Source of the DNA: Verrucomicrobia bacterium LW23
GTDB lineage: Bacteria; Verrucomicrobiota; Verrucomicrobiia; Methylacidiphilales; UBA1321
DNA: 64,000 bases
Assembly (NCBI GenBank): GCA_003054695.1
Contig: QAZA01000025.1
Coordinates: 248,001-312,000 of the forward strand
Reading direction: 5' to 3'
Of this stretch, positions 8,805 to 17,906 are shown in pieces. Made by a program: the position numbers and the translations under genes. Every line of letters begins with the position of its first letter. Position 1 is the stretch's first letter. A model generated the notes under the pieces. The model did no database searches. It saw only the letters and a program-made list of their open reading frames with translations, and was not told the origin of the DNA.

Positions 8805-10559
8805 TCACTTTGCATCGCTGTCTTTGTCCGCCGTCTTAGCCTTTGCTTTATCGCGTAGCACAGTCTCCTGCACTTCAATCTGGAGATTGCCCATCATGTT
8901 CATGATCGGCATGCCCACGTCGATCATGGGGTTTAGGCTGGTTAGGGCAGTACGGGTGATCGCCATGTGGCCGATATCAAAGCTGCCCAGCGCGGCGTCC
9001 ATGGGGATCCAGTCGTCGGCCCCAGGCCCCACCCACGCCTCGGCCCACATGTGGAAGCCGAAGGAGCCATTTTTGCTGCTGCCGGTGCCGTCGTAATTGG
9101 TGGGCATGTAGCCCAGGCCGGTAACAACGCGTGCCGGCAAGCCTACGGCGCGAGCCATCGCAGCGCACAGTACGCCGTGTTCGGTACAGTCGCCGGTCCT
9201 GGAGGTCGCCGTCTCGTCCGCGGAGGCGAAGCCTACACTAAAGTCCTTGTGGCCGATGTACTTGCGTACAAAGCGCTGGATTTTGCGAGCGGCCAGCACC
9301 GGGTTCGTTTCGTCCCCTACGGCCTGTTTGGCCAGTTCGCGAATCTGCGGTGTTATCTCGATGAACTGCGTAGGCGCCAGACATTCGCGTAACGTGTTGT
9401 CGCTGCCGGAGTAAGGCAGCTTCCATGTCGCCGCTTTCTCGTCGAATTCGGGCACAGTGATCTGCAATATGGTTTCGCCGGGCTTGTGGCTCAGCACCTT
9501 CTGGCTGCCGCCGTCGGCCCACTGCATCGTGGTGGGGGCGTCGGACGCCTGATCCTTCGTGGTGATGCGGTAGGTGGCGCTTTTCATCCTTTTGTAGTCT
9601 TTCAGCGGCTTATTGGGCTCGATGAAAGAACTGACCATCAGTTCGCTGCCGGTAATCTTCTGCAAGGCTTCCTCGCGGGATACGGCGACAACGCGCATCT
9701 CCCCCAGGCCTGGCATACGCATCACGCCGAGCTTCAGGTTCAGGTCGTCATCGCAATACATGTCCATGGGGACGGGGAGGATGCTCAGTGATGTACGCAT
9801 GTGCCATACGGACTGAGCCGGTTGGCCCTCCCGTACGACTTTGTCCTCCTTGCCAATGATGTCCACGTGGATATCGACGGGCTTGTCAGGAAACTGCGCA
9901 GCAAAGGTATTGAACGTGGCCTTGGTACCCGCCTTGATTTCAAGAGCGCGCATGGCCTTGTCCGCCTTGTACGGGCCCATTACGGATTTGGGCATGTCAA
10001 TCCGCTTCTTCTTGACGGTGTTGGTGCGCACAATAAGTTCGTCGCCCACGCGAATGCCGCTGGTCTCCTTGTTGCTTCCGCTGCCGCTCTCCGAAGACGA
10101 AAACGACACGACAATGCCTTCGCTATCCTCCACCACCTGGGATTTGGACACCGTGTGCATGGAAATGCCCATGCGCAGGGCGCGAAACTCCTCGTGCGAG
10201 CGCGTGACGTGCTGGGTGCCCCCGCTGGTCTCCCGCGTATAGTAGGCGGTGCGGCTAAAGCCGGAGCGCTGCCCCTGCAGATAAAGCACGGTCCACTCCT
10301 CTCGCTGAAGAGTTAGGCCGGCGGCTTTGTCGGCCTCGATCTCCTTGGAAAGCGCGAGGATGGAGGCGGATTCCGCGGGATCGGGCTTTGCGGCCTCGCC
10401 AGTGGTGGCGGCGGCGGGCGCTTCGGCCTCCGATTTCGCGCCCGTGGTACTTTGAGCGCGGGCCGTGGGCGCGGCAACTGCAAGGGCCGCGGCAAGAAGC
10501 AGGGCCATGCACAACGGGAATGGGCGGATCGAACAACAGTCCGTGTTGCGGAAGAACAT
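8805..10559 (-). CDS. Secreted transglutaminase-like (papain-fold) protein
   Basis: A 584-residue protein with a signal peptide (MALLLAAALAVAAPTARAQ region) and a C-terminal transglutaminase-like domain. The thiol triad is visible: Cys458 in RTGDCTEHGVL, His503 in FGFHMWAEAWV and Asp521 in WIPMDAALG. The 350 residues between signal and catalytic domain have no family I can name. I chose ATG at 10557-10559 because it starts the signal peptide; the open frame continues upstream without coding character. In bacteria this fold usually serves as a peptidase or amidase rather than a crosslinking enzyme, so a periplasmic role is likely. The actual substrate is unknown. Confidence 0.85.
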   Translation of the reverse strand: MFFRNTDCCSIRPFPLCMALLLAAALAVAAPTARAQSTTGAKSEAEAPAAATTGEAAKPDPAESASILALSKEIEADKAAGLTLQREEWTVLYLQGQRSGFSRTAYYTRETSGGTQHVTRSHEEFRALRMGISMHTVSKSQVVEDSEGIVVSFSSSESGSGSNKETSGIRVGDELIVRTNTVKKKRIDMPKSVMGPYKADKAMRALEIKAGTKATFNTFAAQFPDKPVDIHVDIIGKEDKVVREGQPAQSVWHMRTSLSILPVPMDMYCDDDLNLKLGVMRMPGLGEMRVVAVSREEALQKITGSELMVSSFIEPNKPLKDYKRMKSATYRITTKDQASDAPTTMQWADGGSQKVLSHKPGETILQITVPEFDEKAATWKLPYSGSDNTLRECLAPTQFIEITPQIRELAKQAVGDETNPVLAARKIQRFVRKYIGHKDFSVGFASADETATSRTGDCTEHGVLCAAMARAVGLPARVVTGLGYMPTNYDGTGSSKNGSFGFHMWAEAWVGPGADDWIPMDAALGSFDIGHMAITRTALTSLNPMIDVGMPIMNMMGNLQIEVQETVLRDKAKAKTADKDSDAK

Positions 10560-10809
10560 GGCTTTAATGCTACGCGATGTGCGAGGATTTATCCAGTAAC
10601 TTTGCGCAGGTATGCCTGCAACGACCGTGCAGAGCAGCGGAAACGACAAACGAGTGAGCAGGTGATGGTATGAGTAGGTGACGTGAACGAAAAAGCATAA
10701 ATGATGAGCTTTTTTGATTGCCATCCTCCGCGAGATTCGCCATGCTTTCCCCAGACCGATGCGACGACCGGGACGCCTCACGCCGGGCGCCGGTGACTGC
10801 CACGCCGCC

Positions 10810-13800
10810 ATGCAAAGCCATCGCCTTTTCCTCTCCGACTCCTTTCGCGAGAGCTGGAGTGCCATCATTCGCCCATGGCTTCTGGATGTGGGAAGCGTGG
10901 CGTGGCGCAACGCACTCCCTACCGTGGTGCTGACTCCCACGCGTGGGCACGCCAAAGCCCTGCGTCACTTGTGGATGCAGGCCGTCGATGCGAATCCGCG
11001 CGGCAGGGACTCCGCGGTGGGCCTGCTCGGCGTGCGCTTCTGGACGCCGTCGGACGCGCGCGCTTTTCTCTCGCAACGCTTTGCGCAAAAGCAACTTCCG
11101 GCTACGCGCGAGAATATGCATTTGCTGCTAAGCGCGGCAGCCGGGGAGCAGATGCGACGCCGCACGGCGGAGAATCCAGATGCCCGCCCGGGCAGTCTCC
11201 TTTCTGTCGCAACGGATTCGTCGGTGCTCGCGCGTGCCCTGGACGACCTGGGCGCCGCCGGCTGGAGCTGGCAGGACCAGGGCCCCGAATGGACGCGCCC
11301 GCTTCTGGCCATTTACGCGGAGCAACTGGAGCTGTGCGGCCTCACCTCGCTGCAACTTCACGACCGGCTTTTGTTCGACGCGGCGCTGGCACACGCGCGT
11401 CGGGTGGGCCCCTCCATCGGCCCGGTGCTGATCCACGGGTTTGGCGCGGAATACTGGCCGCGTTACCAGACACTGCGCAGTGTTGCGGTCGCCTCCACAA
11501 GTACCATCCTTGTGCTGCCCTATCCATCGCACTACGCGGAGGAAGCGGCGCAGACCTGGATCAGCACGTGGGAGACGTGGCTGAATGTGGAGCGGGAATT
11601 TATTGAGGCGGAAGCAGATGCGCCGTCGGAGGGCAGTGCGGGCAACGCGGGCAGCTCCGACGGCCGCACGGCCTTTCAGCGCGACCTGCATGCCATTCAC
11701 GACGCCGTCGAACTTCATTCCGGCGGCACTCCGTCGCAAGCGCCGGCGCCGGTTGCCTCGGAGAGCGTGCGATTCCTGCTCAGCAAAGGGGTGGCGGAAG
11801 AGGCGCGCGCGGCCGCCATGCAGGCCATCCAGTGGCTGGAGGCAGGCACGGGCGAAGGCGCGGCCGGGGGAGGTCAGTCAGCCGGGATGCTGCGCATTGG
11901 CATTGTAGTGCCGGGCCTGGGTGCCATGGCGCGGGAGATTTCGGCGCTGCTCTCCGCATGGCAAGTGCCTCATTTTGACAGCATTGGCCATCATACGCCC
12001 GGCCTGTTTTCCTCCTCGGCATGGGAGGCGTGGCTGGATTTGCAGCTTCGCCCGTGCCGCCGCACGCTGCTGCGATTTTTGCGGGTGTGGAAGGGTACGG
12101 AGGACCTTGCGGTGGCCGGCCCCTCCGGCGGGGAAACTACCGTGGGCGCGCTCAGTCTGGGCATGATTGAGGATGTCATCAGCGGCGCGCTTGCGGAGCT
12201 GTTTATCGACGACATCCTGCTGATTCGAGAGGCGCTCAAGTCCTCGGCGCGCCCGCGCGATGCCGCTGTGGGCAAGCTTCTCGATCGCATCGCGCTTTTG
12301 CCGGAGGCGGGCGGGTTCGATGATTTTCTGAGCACCCTTGAGGCTGCACTTCCCCTGTTGGGCTGGCAGGCGGAGCTTGACGTCATTCGTCGCCAGGCCG
12401 CCTTTTTGCGCGGACGTATGTCTCTGAAGTTACACCGGCAGATCTTCCTTAACTGGCTGGGCGAGGTAACTCAAGGCGTAGGACGCACTCGCGACGACCT
12501 TGGCCGGCACTTCTATGCGCGCGTGCATCTCGTTACCTACGAGGAAGCTGCGGGGCAGCCGTGGACCCATCTGATTCTCACCAGCCTGGCGGATGGTGTA
12601 TGGCCGGCGCCGCCGGAGGAAAGCGCGTTTCTGAGCGATGAGGATATACGTGAGCTGAACAAGCGCCTGCGCAACTGGAACCTCGCATCTCTGCGCAGCA
12701 CGTCGGTAGGTACAGGCGAATACGTGCCGACCCTGGGGCGCGCCTGGTGCCTCTCTCCCGACGAGCGCCGCCAGCTGGCGGAGGCGCGGCTGCTCCATCT
12801 TGTCACCGCCGCCACCCACGGGCTGGCGCTCTCGACCCGCCTGGGCGACGAAACAGAGCCGGCGCGAGAGCTGAACGCGGGCGCCTTCTTTACGCGCATT
12901 TACGGCGCAGCGCGGGGGCAATGGCTGGACGAGGCCGCGGCGCACCGCCTGGAGGTGGCCACGCGTGAGCTACTGGACCAGGCGCCATCCACGCTGGAGG
13001 CACCGGCAAGGCGCGCTTCCGACCCGTCCACGGCCCCCGCTGCCGCCCGCCTGCCCCAGGCCGGCCAAACGCGAGTGGCCCGGCTGGCGCGCTTGAAAGA
13101 TACAGAAGGCCTTGCTGCGCCGCGCTTTAGCGAGTACGAGTTTGCCCTGCCGCATCGCCCGGCCCGGCCCATCTCCCTGCCGTGCCGCGAGTGGGAGCTG
13201 GCACTGAAGGCGCCCGCAATGGTGTGGATGAAACGCTTGCTGGGCGTCGGGCCCGATCGAGCGGAAGATGACGATATTACATCGCGCTCCACCGGCCAGT
13301 GGGTGCATCAGTGGCTGGCCCGGGCGCCCATTGCCGCCGGGCGCGCGGCGCGCAGTGGCGGCGCTGGGCGCGGGCTGGGAGGGCCACGCCTGCATCCCAT
13401 GCCCGGCGTGGACGAGTGGCGCGCGACTATCCGCCAGTGCGCCAATATGTCGCTGCGTAGCGTTGCGATGATTGCGGCGCGCCATGGGCGCGCACTGCCG
13501 CCCCTCTGGGTGCCGGTGTGGAACCGTGCCGCCTGGCTGGCAGTGACGCTCTCCGAGATTGTTGCGGACAGCGGCTACCCGGAGCTTGTGTCGGAAATTT
13601 CGCTGACACCGCCCGGGGCAGGGCGCGGCGGATTCGTCTCGGTTCCTACCTCGTCGGGTATTGAGCTTTTGCTGGAGGGACGCATGGATGTCCTTCTGCA
13701 CAAACCCTTTGCAGATGCGGAGCTGCCTAAAGCATCGGTCGAGCCTGGTCCGTGGGATGAGCCCTCGCCCCTGCCTTCCGCCCCTTCTGTGCCTGCTGCC

Positions 13801-14412
13801 GAGCCGTGGTCGGACGAAGAGTCGCCGTTTCTCAGCGAGGCGGCGGAGGCGCATTCCTCTCAGGCGCAGGAGGTTACGGAGCCCGATGCAGTAACGGAGG
13901 GCTCCCCCGCCGAAGCGTCCGGGGTGGAGGCGGAGGACGAAGAAGACGACCTCTTTACCCGCGCCACGGTGCGTGCCCACTCGCGGGAGCCCGATGGCCT
14001 GGACTATGGCGATGGGCGCTGGCTGATTCTGGACTACAAGACGGGCCGATCCACGCGCAATCTGACGATGGCTTCACTGGCCAAGGGTACCGGTCTGCAG
14101 GTGGCGCTCTACGCCCTGGCGTTGCGGCAGCTGGGCGCTCCGCAGGTCGATTTTGCCTACGCGTACCCCAGTTCCACCCTGGGGGAGGCGGCGCCGCCAC
14201 CACTTTCCGTGCGCGACCTTGCGGAGATTGGGCCGCTGCTGGACAGCCTGGCCCGCATGCAGAACTCCGGCGTATTTGGCTGGCACGGCCAGTTGCGCAC
14301 GGAGTTTGGGCCCCGCCTGCCGTATCCCCTTGCCACCCTGCCGGTTCCGGAGGATTTGCTGGAGGAGCGCTGGCTGGCCTCCCATCCCGCGCTGGCCGGG
14401 GCACTGGCTTAG
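10810..14412 (+). CDS. AddB-like PD-(D/E)XK nuclease-family protein
   Basis: A 1200-residue protein with the organisation of AddB/RecB-type exonuclease subunits: a helicase-like N-terminal two thirds without a Walker A motif and a C-terminal PD-(D/E)XK nuclease domain. Nuclease residues are Asp960 in GRMDVLL and Asp1075-X-Lys1077 in LILDYKTG, followed by the LQVALYAL helix that supplies the conserved Gln. Between Asp960 and Asp1075 lies an acidic Pro/Ser-rich insertion of about 90 residues, much longer than usual. The iron-sulfur cysteines of Bacillus AddB are not evident. No addA/recB partner is in the window. The start at 10810 is uncertain; 10759 is an alternative. Confidence 0.75.
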   Translation: MQSHRLFLSDSFRESWSAIIRPWLLDVGSVAWRNALPTVVLTPTRGHAKALRHLWMQAVDANPRGRDSAVGLLGVRFWTPSDARAFLSQRFAQKQLPATRENMHLLLSAAAGEQMRRRTAENPDARPGSLLSVATDSSVLARALDDLGAAGWSWQDQGPEWTRPLLAIYAEQLELCGLTSLQLHDRLLFDAALAHARRVGPSIGPVLIHGFGAEYWPRYQTLRSVAVASTSTILVLPYPSHYAEEAAQTWISTWETWLNVEREFIEAEADAPSEGSAGNAGSSDGRTAFQRDLHAIHDAVELHSGGTPSQAPAPVASESVRFLLSKGVAEEARAAAMQAIQWLEAGTGEGAAGGGQSAGMLRIGIVVPGLGAMAREISALLSAWQVPHFDSIGHHTPGLFSSSAWEAWLDLQLRPCRRTLLRFLRVWKGTEDLAVAGPSGGETTVGALSLGMIEDVISGALAELFIDDILLIREALKSSARPRDAAVGKLLDRIALLPEAGGFDDFLSTLEAALPLLGWQAELDVIRRQAAFLRGRMSLKLHRQIFLNWLGEVTQGVGRTRDDLGRHFYARVHLVTYEEAAGQPWTHLILTSLADGVWPAPPEESAFLSDEDIRELNKRLRNWNLASLRSTSVGTGEYVPTLGRAWCLSPDERRQLAEARLLHLVTAATHGLALSTRLGDETEPARELNAGAFFTRIYGAARGQWLDEAAAHRLEVATRELLDQAPSTLEAPARRASDPSTAPAAARLPQAGQTRVARLARLKDTEGLAAPRFSEYEFALPHRPARPISLPCREWELALKAPAMVWMKRLLGVGPDRAEDDDITSRSTGQWVHQWLARAPIAAGRAARSGGAGRGLGGPRLHPMPGVDEWRATIRQCANMSLRSVAMIAARHGRALPPLWVPVWNRAAWLAVTLSEIVADSGYPELVSEISLTPPGAGRGGFVSVPTSSGIELLLEGRMDVLLHKPFADAELPKASVEPGPWDEPSPLPSAPSVPAAEPWSDEESPFLSEAAEAHSSQAQEVTEPDAVTEGSPAEASGVEAEDEEDDLFTRATVRAHSREPDGLDYGDGRWLILDYKTGRSTRNLTMASLAKGTGLQVALYALALRQLGAPQVDFAYAYPSSTLGEAAPPPLSVRDLAEIGPLLDSLARMQNSGVFGWHGQLRTEFGPRLPYPLATLPVPEDLLEERWLASHPALAGALA

Positions 14413-14474
14413 CCAAGCGTCCAAAATCGTATCGTTGCGATCCACAAGAGATTGAAATACTGAAGGCGTCCTAG

Positions 14475-14488
14475 TAATACATGTATTA
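14475..14488. promoter_or_regulatory. 14-bp perfect palindrome overlapping a start codon
   Basis: TAATACATGTATTA is self-complementary and its last base is the A of the ATG of the CesT-like gene. The position suits an operator or an RNA fold that masks the start. It may also be chance in an AT-rich leader. Confidence 0.35.
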
Positions 14489-14988
14489 TGTCCTGCGAAA
14501 ATCTTCGAGAACTCCTTGATCGCATCAGCCGCCGTCTTGGTGTTGACCTTCAGCTTGACGAGGAAAACTTTGCTCTCGTCCAGATTGATTCGGACTTCGA
14601 TCTCACTTTCGAGTACGAAGACGACCGTGAGACCCTGCTGATGACAGCCGTATGCGGCGAGCTGCCGCCGCGCAACCGGGAGGCTGTGCTCTCCGCGCTT
14701 CTGGAGGCCAACTTTTACGGCGCGGGCACTGGCGGTGGTATCCTTTCGCTCAACTCCAAAACCGGCGAGGTTTACTTCCACTATCGGGTGACGACTACCC
14801 AGCTTGATGAGGAGCTTCTGGAGGCATCCATGCAGCGCATGGTGGACAACGCGGAGACCTGGATAGCCCGCCTGAAGGCGATCGGCGGCGAGGATGCCGG
14901 GCGCGGAGCCGAGCCGGGCGACCATGGCGGCCAGCCTCTTGGCACGGGCTACGATGCTCCGCGGCCCAACTTCATGTTCCAGGTGTAG
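14488..14988 (+). CDS. CesT/Tir-type secretion chaperone-like protein
   Basis: A 166-residue acidic protein matching the CesT-type III secretion chaperone pattern: an N-terminal helix (LRELLDRISRRLGVDLQLDE), an FALVQIDSDFDLTFEYED sheet, then ALLEANFYGAGTGGGILSLN with TGEVYFHYRV, then a C-terminal helix MQRMVDNAETWIARLKAIGG. This order is characteristic of the family, whose dimers keep effector proteins secretion-competent. The C-terminal 35 residues are Gly-rich and probably disordered. No candidate effector is adjacent: it follows the AddB-like gene by 75 bases and precedes a terminator. Two further proteins of this type occur at 38967-39986. Confidence 0.75.
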   Translation: MSCENLRELLDRISRRLGVDLQLDEENFALVQIDSDFDLTFEYEDDRETLLMTAVCGELPPRNREAVLSALLEANFYGAGTGGGILSLNSKTGEVYFHYRVTTTQLDEELLEASMQRMVDNAETWIARLKAIGGEDAGRGAEPGDHGGQPLGTGYDAPRPNFMFQV

Positions 14989-15073
14989 TCTGGTTTCGCG
15001 ACAAGCTATCTGGAAAATGCTCTGGGTGACGGCCTAACCGTGAGTCACCAAACGCTTGCGCATTCCACAAAGA

Positions 15074-15110
15074 AAACGCGCCTTCATCCGCGGGGGATGA
15101 AGGCGCGTTT
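15074..15110. terminator. Bidirectional stem-loop terminator
   Basis: A perfect 16-bp stem (15074-15089 with 15095-15110) and a 5-base loop, with an A-run on one side and a T-run on the other. It lies between two convergent genes, the chaperone-like gene and aspC, so it can end transcription from both directions. Confidence 0.85.
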
Positions 15111-15143
15111 GGGGGAACTCTGATTCCGAATCAGCTGCGCTGT

Positions 15144-16307
15144 TTAGAAGCGCTTCATGAACTCGGCGATGCGGGCCAGGCCCTTTTCGATGTTGGCCAG
15201 GCTGGTGGCGTAGGAGATACGCACGGTCTGGTCATCGCCAAAGGCTTTGCCGGGGACGACGGCGACTTTCTGGTCTTCCAGCAGCTTCTCGGCAAAGGCG
15301 GTGGAGTCCAGGCCGGTTTGGCTGATGTTGACCAGCACGTAGAAGGCGCCCTGCGGCGGCACGTAGGTCAGCTTCGGGATCGCGTCCAGCAGTGCCATGA
15401 TGCGCTTGCGGCGGTTGTCGTACTCGGCCAGCATCTCGCTCACGCAGTCCTGCGGCCCCTTGTAGGCGGCCAGCGCGCCCTTCTGGGCAAAGCTGGTGGG
15501 GTTGGAGGTGGTGTGGCTTTGCAGGGAGTCGATCGCCCTGGCAATCTTTTCCGGCGCGGCAATGTAGCCCAGGCGCCAACCGGTCATGGCGTAGGGCTTG
15601 GAGAAGCCGTTGACGGTGATGGTGAGGTCGTAGATCTCCTTGCTGATGCTGGCGATGGAGAAGTGGGGCTGTCCGTCGTAAATCAGCTTCTCGTAAATCT
15701 CGTCTGAGAGAATGAGAATTTCCTCGTCCAGCGCCACTTCGGCCAGGGCGGTAAGCTCGGCTTCGCTGTAGACGCTGCCGGTGGGGTTGCCCGGGCTGTT
15801 GATGATGATCAGCCGGGTTTTGGGCGTCATCGCGTCCTGAAATTCTTCAGGGGTGATCTTGTAGCCGTTTTCGGCCTTGGTCTGCACCACGATGGGCACG
15901 CCGCCGATAAGCTTCACCATCTCCGGGTAGCTGAGCCAGTAAGGGGCGGGGATGATGACCTCGTCGCCGGGCTCTATCACGGCCAGCAGAGCGTTGTAGC
16001 AGGAGTGCTTGGCGCCGCAGTTGACGATGATCTGGGAGGGCTTGTAGTCCAGCTTGTTGTCGCGCTTCAGCTTCTCGCTGATGGCGGCGCGCAGCTCGGG
16101 AATGCCGCTGCTGGGGGTGTACTTGGTGAATCCCGCGTCGAGAGCACCCATGGCGGCTGCCTTTATGTGCTCGGGGGTGTCAAAATCGGGCTCGCCGGCG
16201 CCGAAGCCGACCACATCCTGTCCCTCGGCTTTCATCGCCTTGGCGCGACTGTCGATTGCGAGGGTGAGCGACGGGGTAAGCTCCTGCACGCGCGTTGATG
16301 GTTCCAT
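15144..16307 (-). CDS. aspC: Class I aspartate aminotransferase
   Basis: A 387-residue PLP-dependent aminotransferase of the I-gamma type found in Thermus and Bacillus. Motifs in order are GAGEPDFDTPEHI near residue 40, YTPSSGIPELR, NSPGNPTG, SDEIYEKLIYDG, the PLP lysine in NGFSKPYAMTGWRLGY and the C-terminal arginine in VRISYATS. It interconverts aspartate/2-oxoglutarate and oxaloacetate/glutamate and links nitrogen assimilation to the TCA cycle. I started it at the ATG ending at 16307; the longer open frame upstream is mostly basic, low-similarity sequence. Confidence 0.92.
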   Translation of the reverse strand: MEPSTRVQELTPSLTLAIDSRAKAMKAEGQDVVGFGAGEPDFDTPEHIKAAAMGALDAGFTKYTPSSGIPELRAAISEKLKRDNKLDYKPSQIIVNCGAKHSCYNALLAVIEPGDEVIIPAPYWLSYPEMVKLIGGVPIVVQTKAENGYKITPEEFQDAMTPKTRLIIINSPGNPTGSVYSEAELTALAEVALDEEILILSDEIYEKLIYDGQPHFSIASISKEIYDLTITVNGFSKPYAMTGWRLGYIAAPEKIARAIDSLQSHTTSNPTSFAQKGALAAYKGPQDCVSEMLAEYDNRRKRIMALLDAIPKLTYVPPQGAFYVLVNISQTGLDSTAFAEKLLEDQKVAVVPGKAFGDDQTVRISYATSLANIEKGLARIAEFMKRF

Positions 16308-16381
16308 AGTGTGCTTGTAAAATGAATGCTGCTGCTTGCTGAAATCGAGACGTAATCGGGCGAAGCTGACTTTCCGCCTCT

Positions 16382-16400
16382 GTTCCACACGATGTGGAAC
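16382..16400. promoter_or_regulatory. Perfect 8-bp inverted repeat upstream of aspC
   Basis: GTTCCACA and TGTGGAAC flank a 3-base centre, 75 bases upstream of the aspC start. The symmetry and position suit a dimeric repressor or activator site. The rest of 16308-16579 contains other partial inverted repeats on the minus strand that could fold, but no riboswitch class is recognised. Confidence 0.4.
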
Positions 16401-16579
16401 GGAGGAATCTACATCGACTCTCACCCCGCCGCCATTGAAACCAAACCCCGAAAAATCGGCGCGGCTATGAGCGGGATTCATCCATCCCGCACGCAGCCGC
16501 GTCAACCTCGGGGAGTTTCGCCCCAGCCCCGCAAGGGAAATGGAGCTATCGGTTCCGCCTAATGTTGGAGTTGGACAGC

Positions 16580-17641
16580 TTACTCTTGATAAAAGCCTTC
16601 AATCAAGGCTTTAAAGTTATTCTGACCGATTTTCAGGATCCCCATCTCGCGCACGGCGTTCTCCGGGCTGTCGGAGGCGTGCGCGGCGTTGATCATGATC
16701 GACTGGCCAAACTCGCGGCGAATGGTGCCGGGAGGCGCGTTCTGCGGGTTGGTCGGCCCAAGCACGTCGCGGATCTTCTTCACGGCGTCGGCGCCTTCGT
16801 AGATGATTACGGCGATCTTGGCTTTGCCGGGGGCGGCTTTGGCTTCGTCGGTCGTGGCGTCTTTGGGGGCCACGCCGGTCATGAACTCGATGATGCTGTC
16901 GAACTGCTCCTGGCCCTTCTCGGGACCAAACTTGCCCTGCAGGAAGCCGAGCACAGGGCCGTAAAATTCGCCCGCTTCGGCCACGCTCATGCCATGAATT
17001 TTGATGGATTTGAGCGTGAGGCCGGCGCGGCTGAACACCTCGATAACATTGCCGGGGCGACCGCTGGGGTGCACCCAGTTGTCCGGCTTGATCATGATGA
17101 GGGTGCGCTCCTGGCCTTCGGGCGCGGCGTCATCCGGGTGGATGTTGTTGCCATCCGTGTACTTGGCCAGCACGGCCAGCTGGGCTTCTGCTTCGGCCGC
17201 GGTGTCCGGGCAGAAAACTGCCGGCTCCACATAACGCACAAAGCCGTCCGGGCCGACGAGGAAATCGCCGTAGGTATCGCGGATGGTTAGGCCGCGCACG
17301 GTGGAGCTGAGGGCACCCACGACGGAGCGCACTTTCTCCACGGCGTCCTCGCCCTTGAGAAGGAGGGCCAGGAACTGCACGGGCTTGCCGGTGATGCGAT
17401 CCGGAGTGAATTTCTCACGGATGTAGTTTTTGAAGATGCCCTGAAGGTCGCGGCCGTCGGAGTCGGTTTCCGTGCCCAGCGTCGCGCTGTAGGCTTCCAC
17501 AAAGTCCTGAGTCGGCGCCACCACGCGGGCGGCGACAAGATCGAGCGCCGTACGGCTGAGCAGACGGGCGATGACGTTGCCGGTGCGTGCTTTCGCCAGG
17601 GTGTACGGGGTAATGATAACGTAGCTTAGTTCTTCTGCCAT
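16580..17641 (-). CDS. ndk: Tandem-domain nucleoside diphosphate kinase
   Basis: A 353-residue protein made of two NDK-like domains. The C-terminal copy begins near residue 185 (RTLIMIKPDNWVH) and carries the catalytic motif NAAHASDSPENAVREM with its phospho-His. The N-terminal copy starts with SYVIITPYTLAKARTGNV and aligns to the end of the family as VEPAVFCPDTAAEAEAQL, where the catalytic His is absent. Half of the molecule therefore seems to be a pseudo-domain. NDK transfers the gamma phosphate between NTPs and NDPs. ATG ending at 17641 was chosen because the first strand of the fold begins directly after it. Normal bacterial NDK is about 140 residues with one domain. Confidence 0.85.
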   Translation of the reverse strand: MAEELSYVIITPYTLAKARTGNVIARLLSRTALDLVAARVVAPTQDFVEAYSATLGTETDSDGRDLQGIFKNYIREKFTPDRITGKPVQFLALLLKGEDAVEKVRSVVGALSSTVRGLTIRDTYGDFLVGPDGFVRYVEPAVFCPDTAAEAEAQLAVLAKYTDGNNIHPDDAAPEGQERTLIMIKPDNWVHPSGRPGNVIEVFSRAGLTLKSIKIHGMSVAEAGEFYGPVLGFLQGKFGPEKGQEQFDSIIEFMTGVAPKDATTDEAKAAPGKAKIAVIIYEGADAVKKIRDVLGPTNPQNAPPGTIRREFGQSIMINAAHASDSPENAVREMGILKIGQNNFKALIEGFYQE

Positions 17642-17906
17642 AAAAAGGGTCGCAAAAGAGTCGAAGGTAAGTTTCGACACGCGGTGCGTCAACGGCAAAA
17701 TCGGGTGCTACGTAGCAAATGTGGAAAAACCGGGAATTTGCTGTCTTTAACACATAAGAGTAGTGAAACGTATTGCATGGTGCACAGCGCGATGTTATAA
17801 ATAAAATTGATCTCCGAAATAAAGAGAGCGGGCCTTGAGGGCAGGGGGCAGGGGAGCGCAGCCCCGCGCGGCAGGCACCCTCCGTGGCACGCATCACGCA
17901 ATTGTT

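Noticed and set aside
14488-14988. Assignment of the CesT-like gene as chaperone for the AddB-like nuclease
   Set aside because: AddB-type nucleases are cytoplasmic DNA repair proteins and need no secretion chaperone; adjacency alone is not enough.
16308-16560. Possible riboswitch or attenuator in the aspC leader
   Set aside because: Several partial inverted repeats exist, but no conserved core of a known class was recognised and no leader peptide was found.
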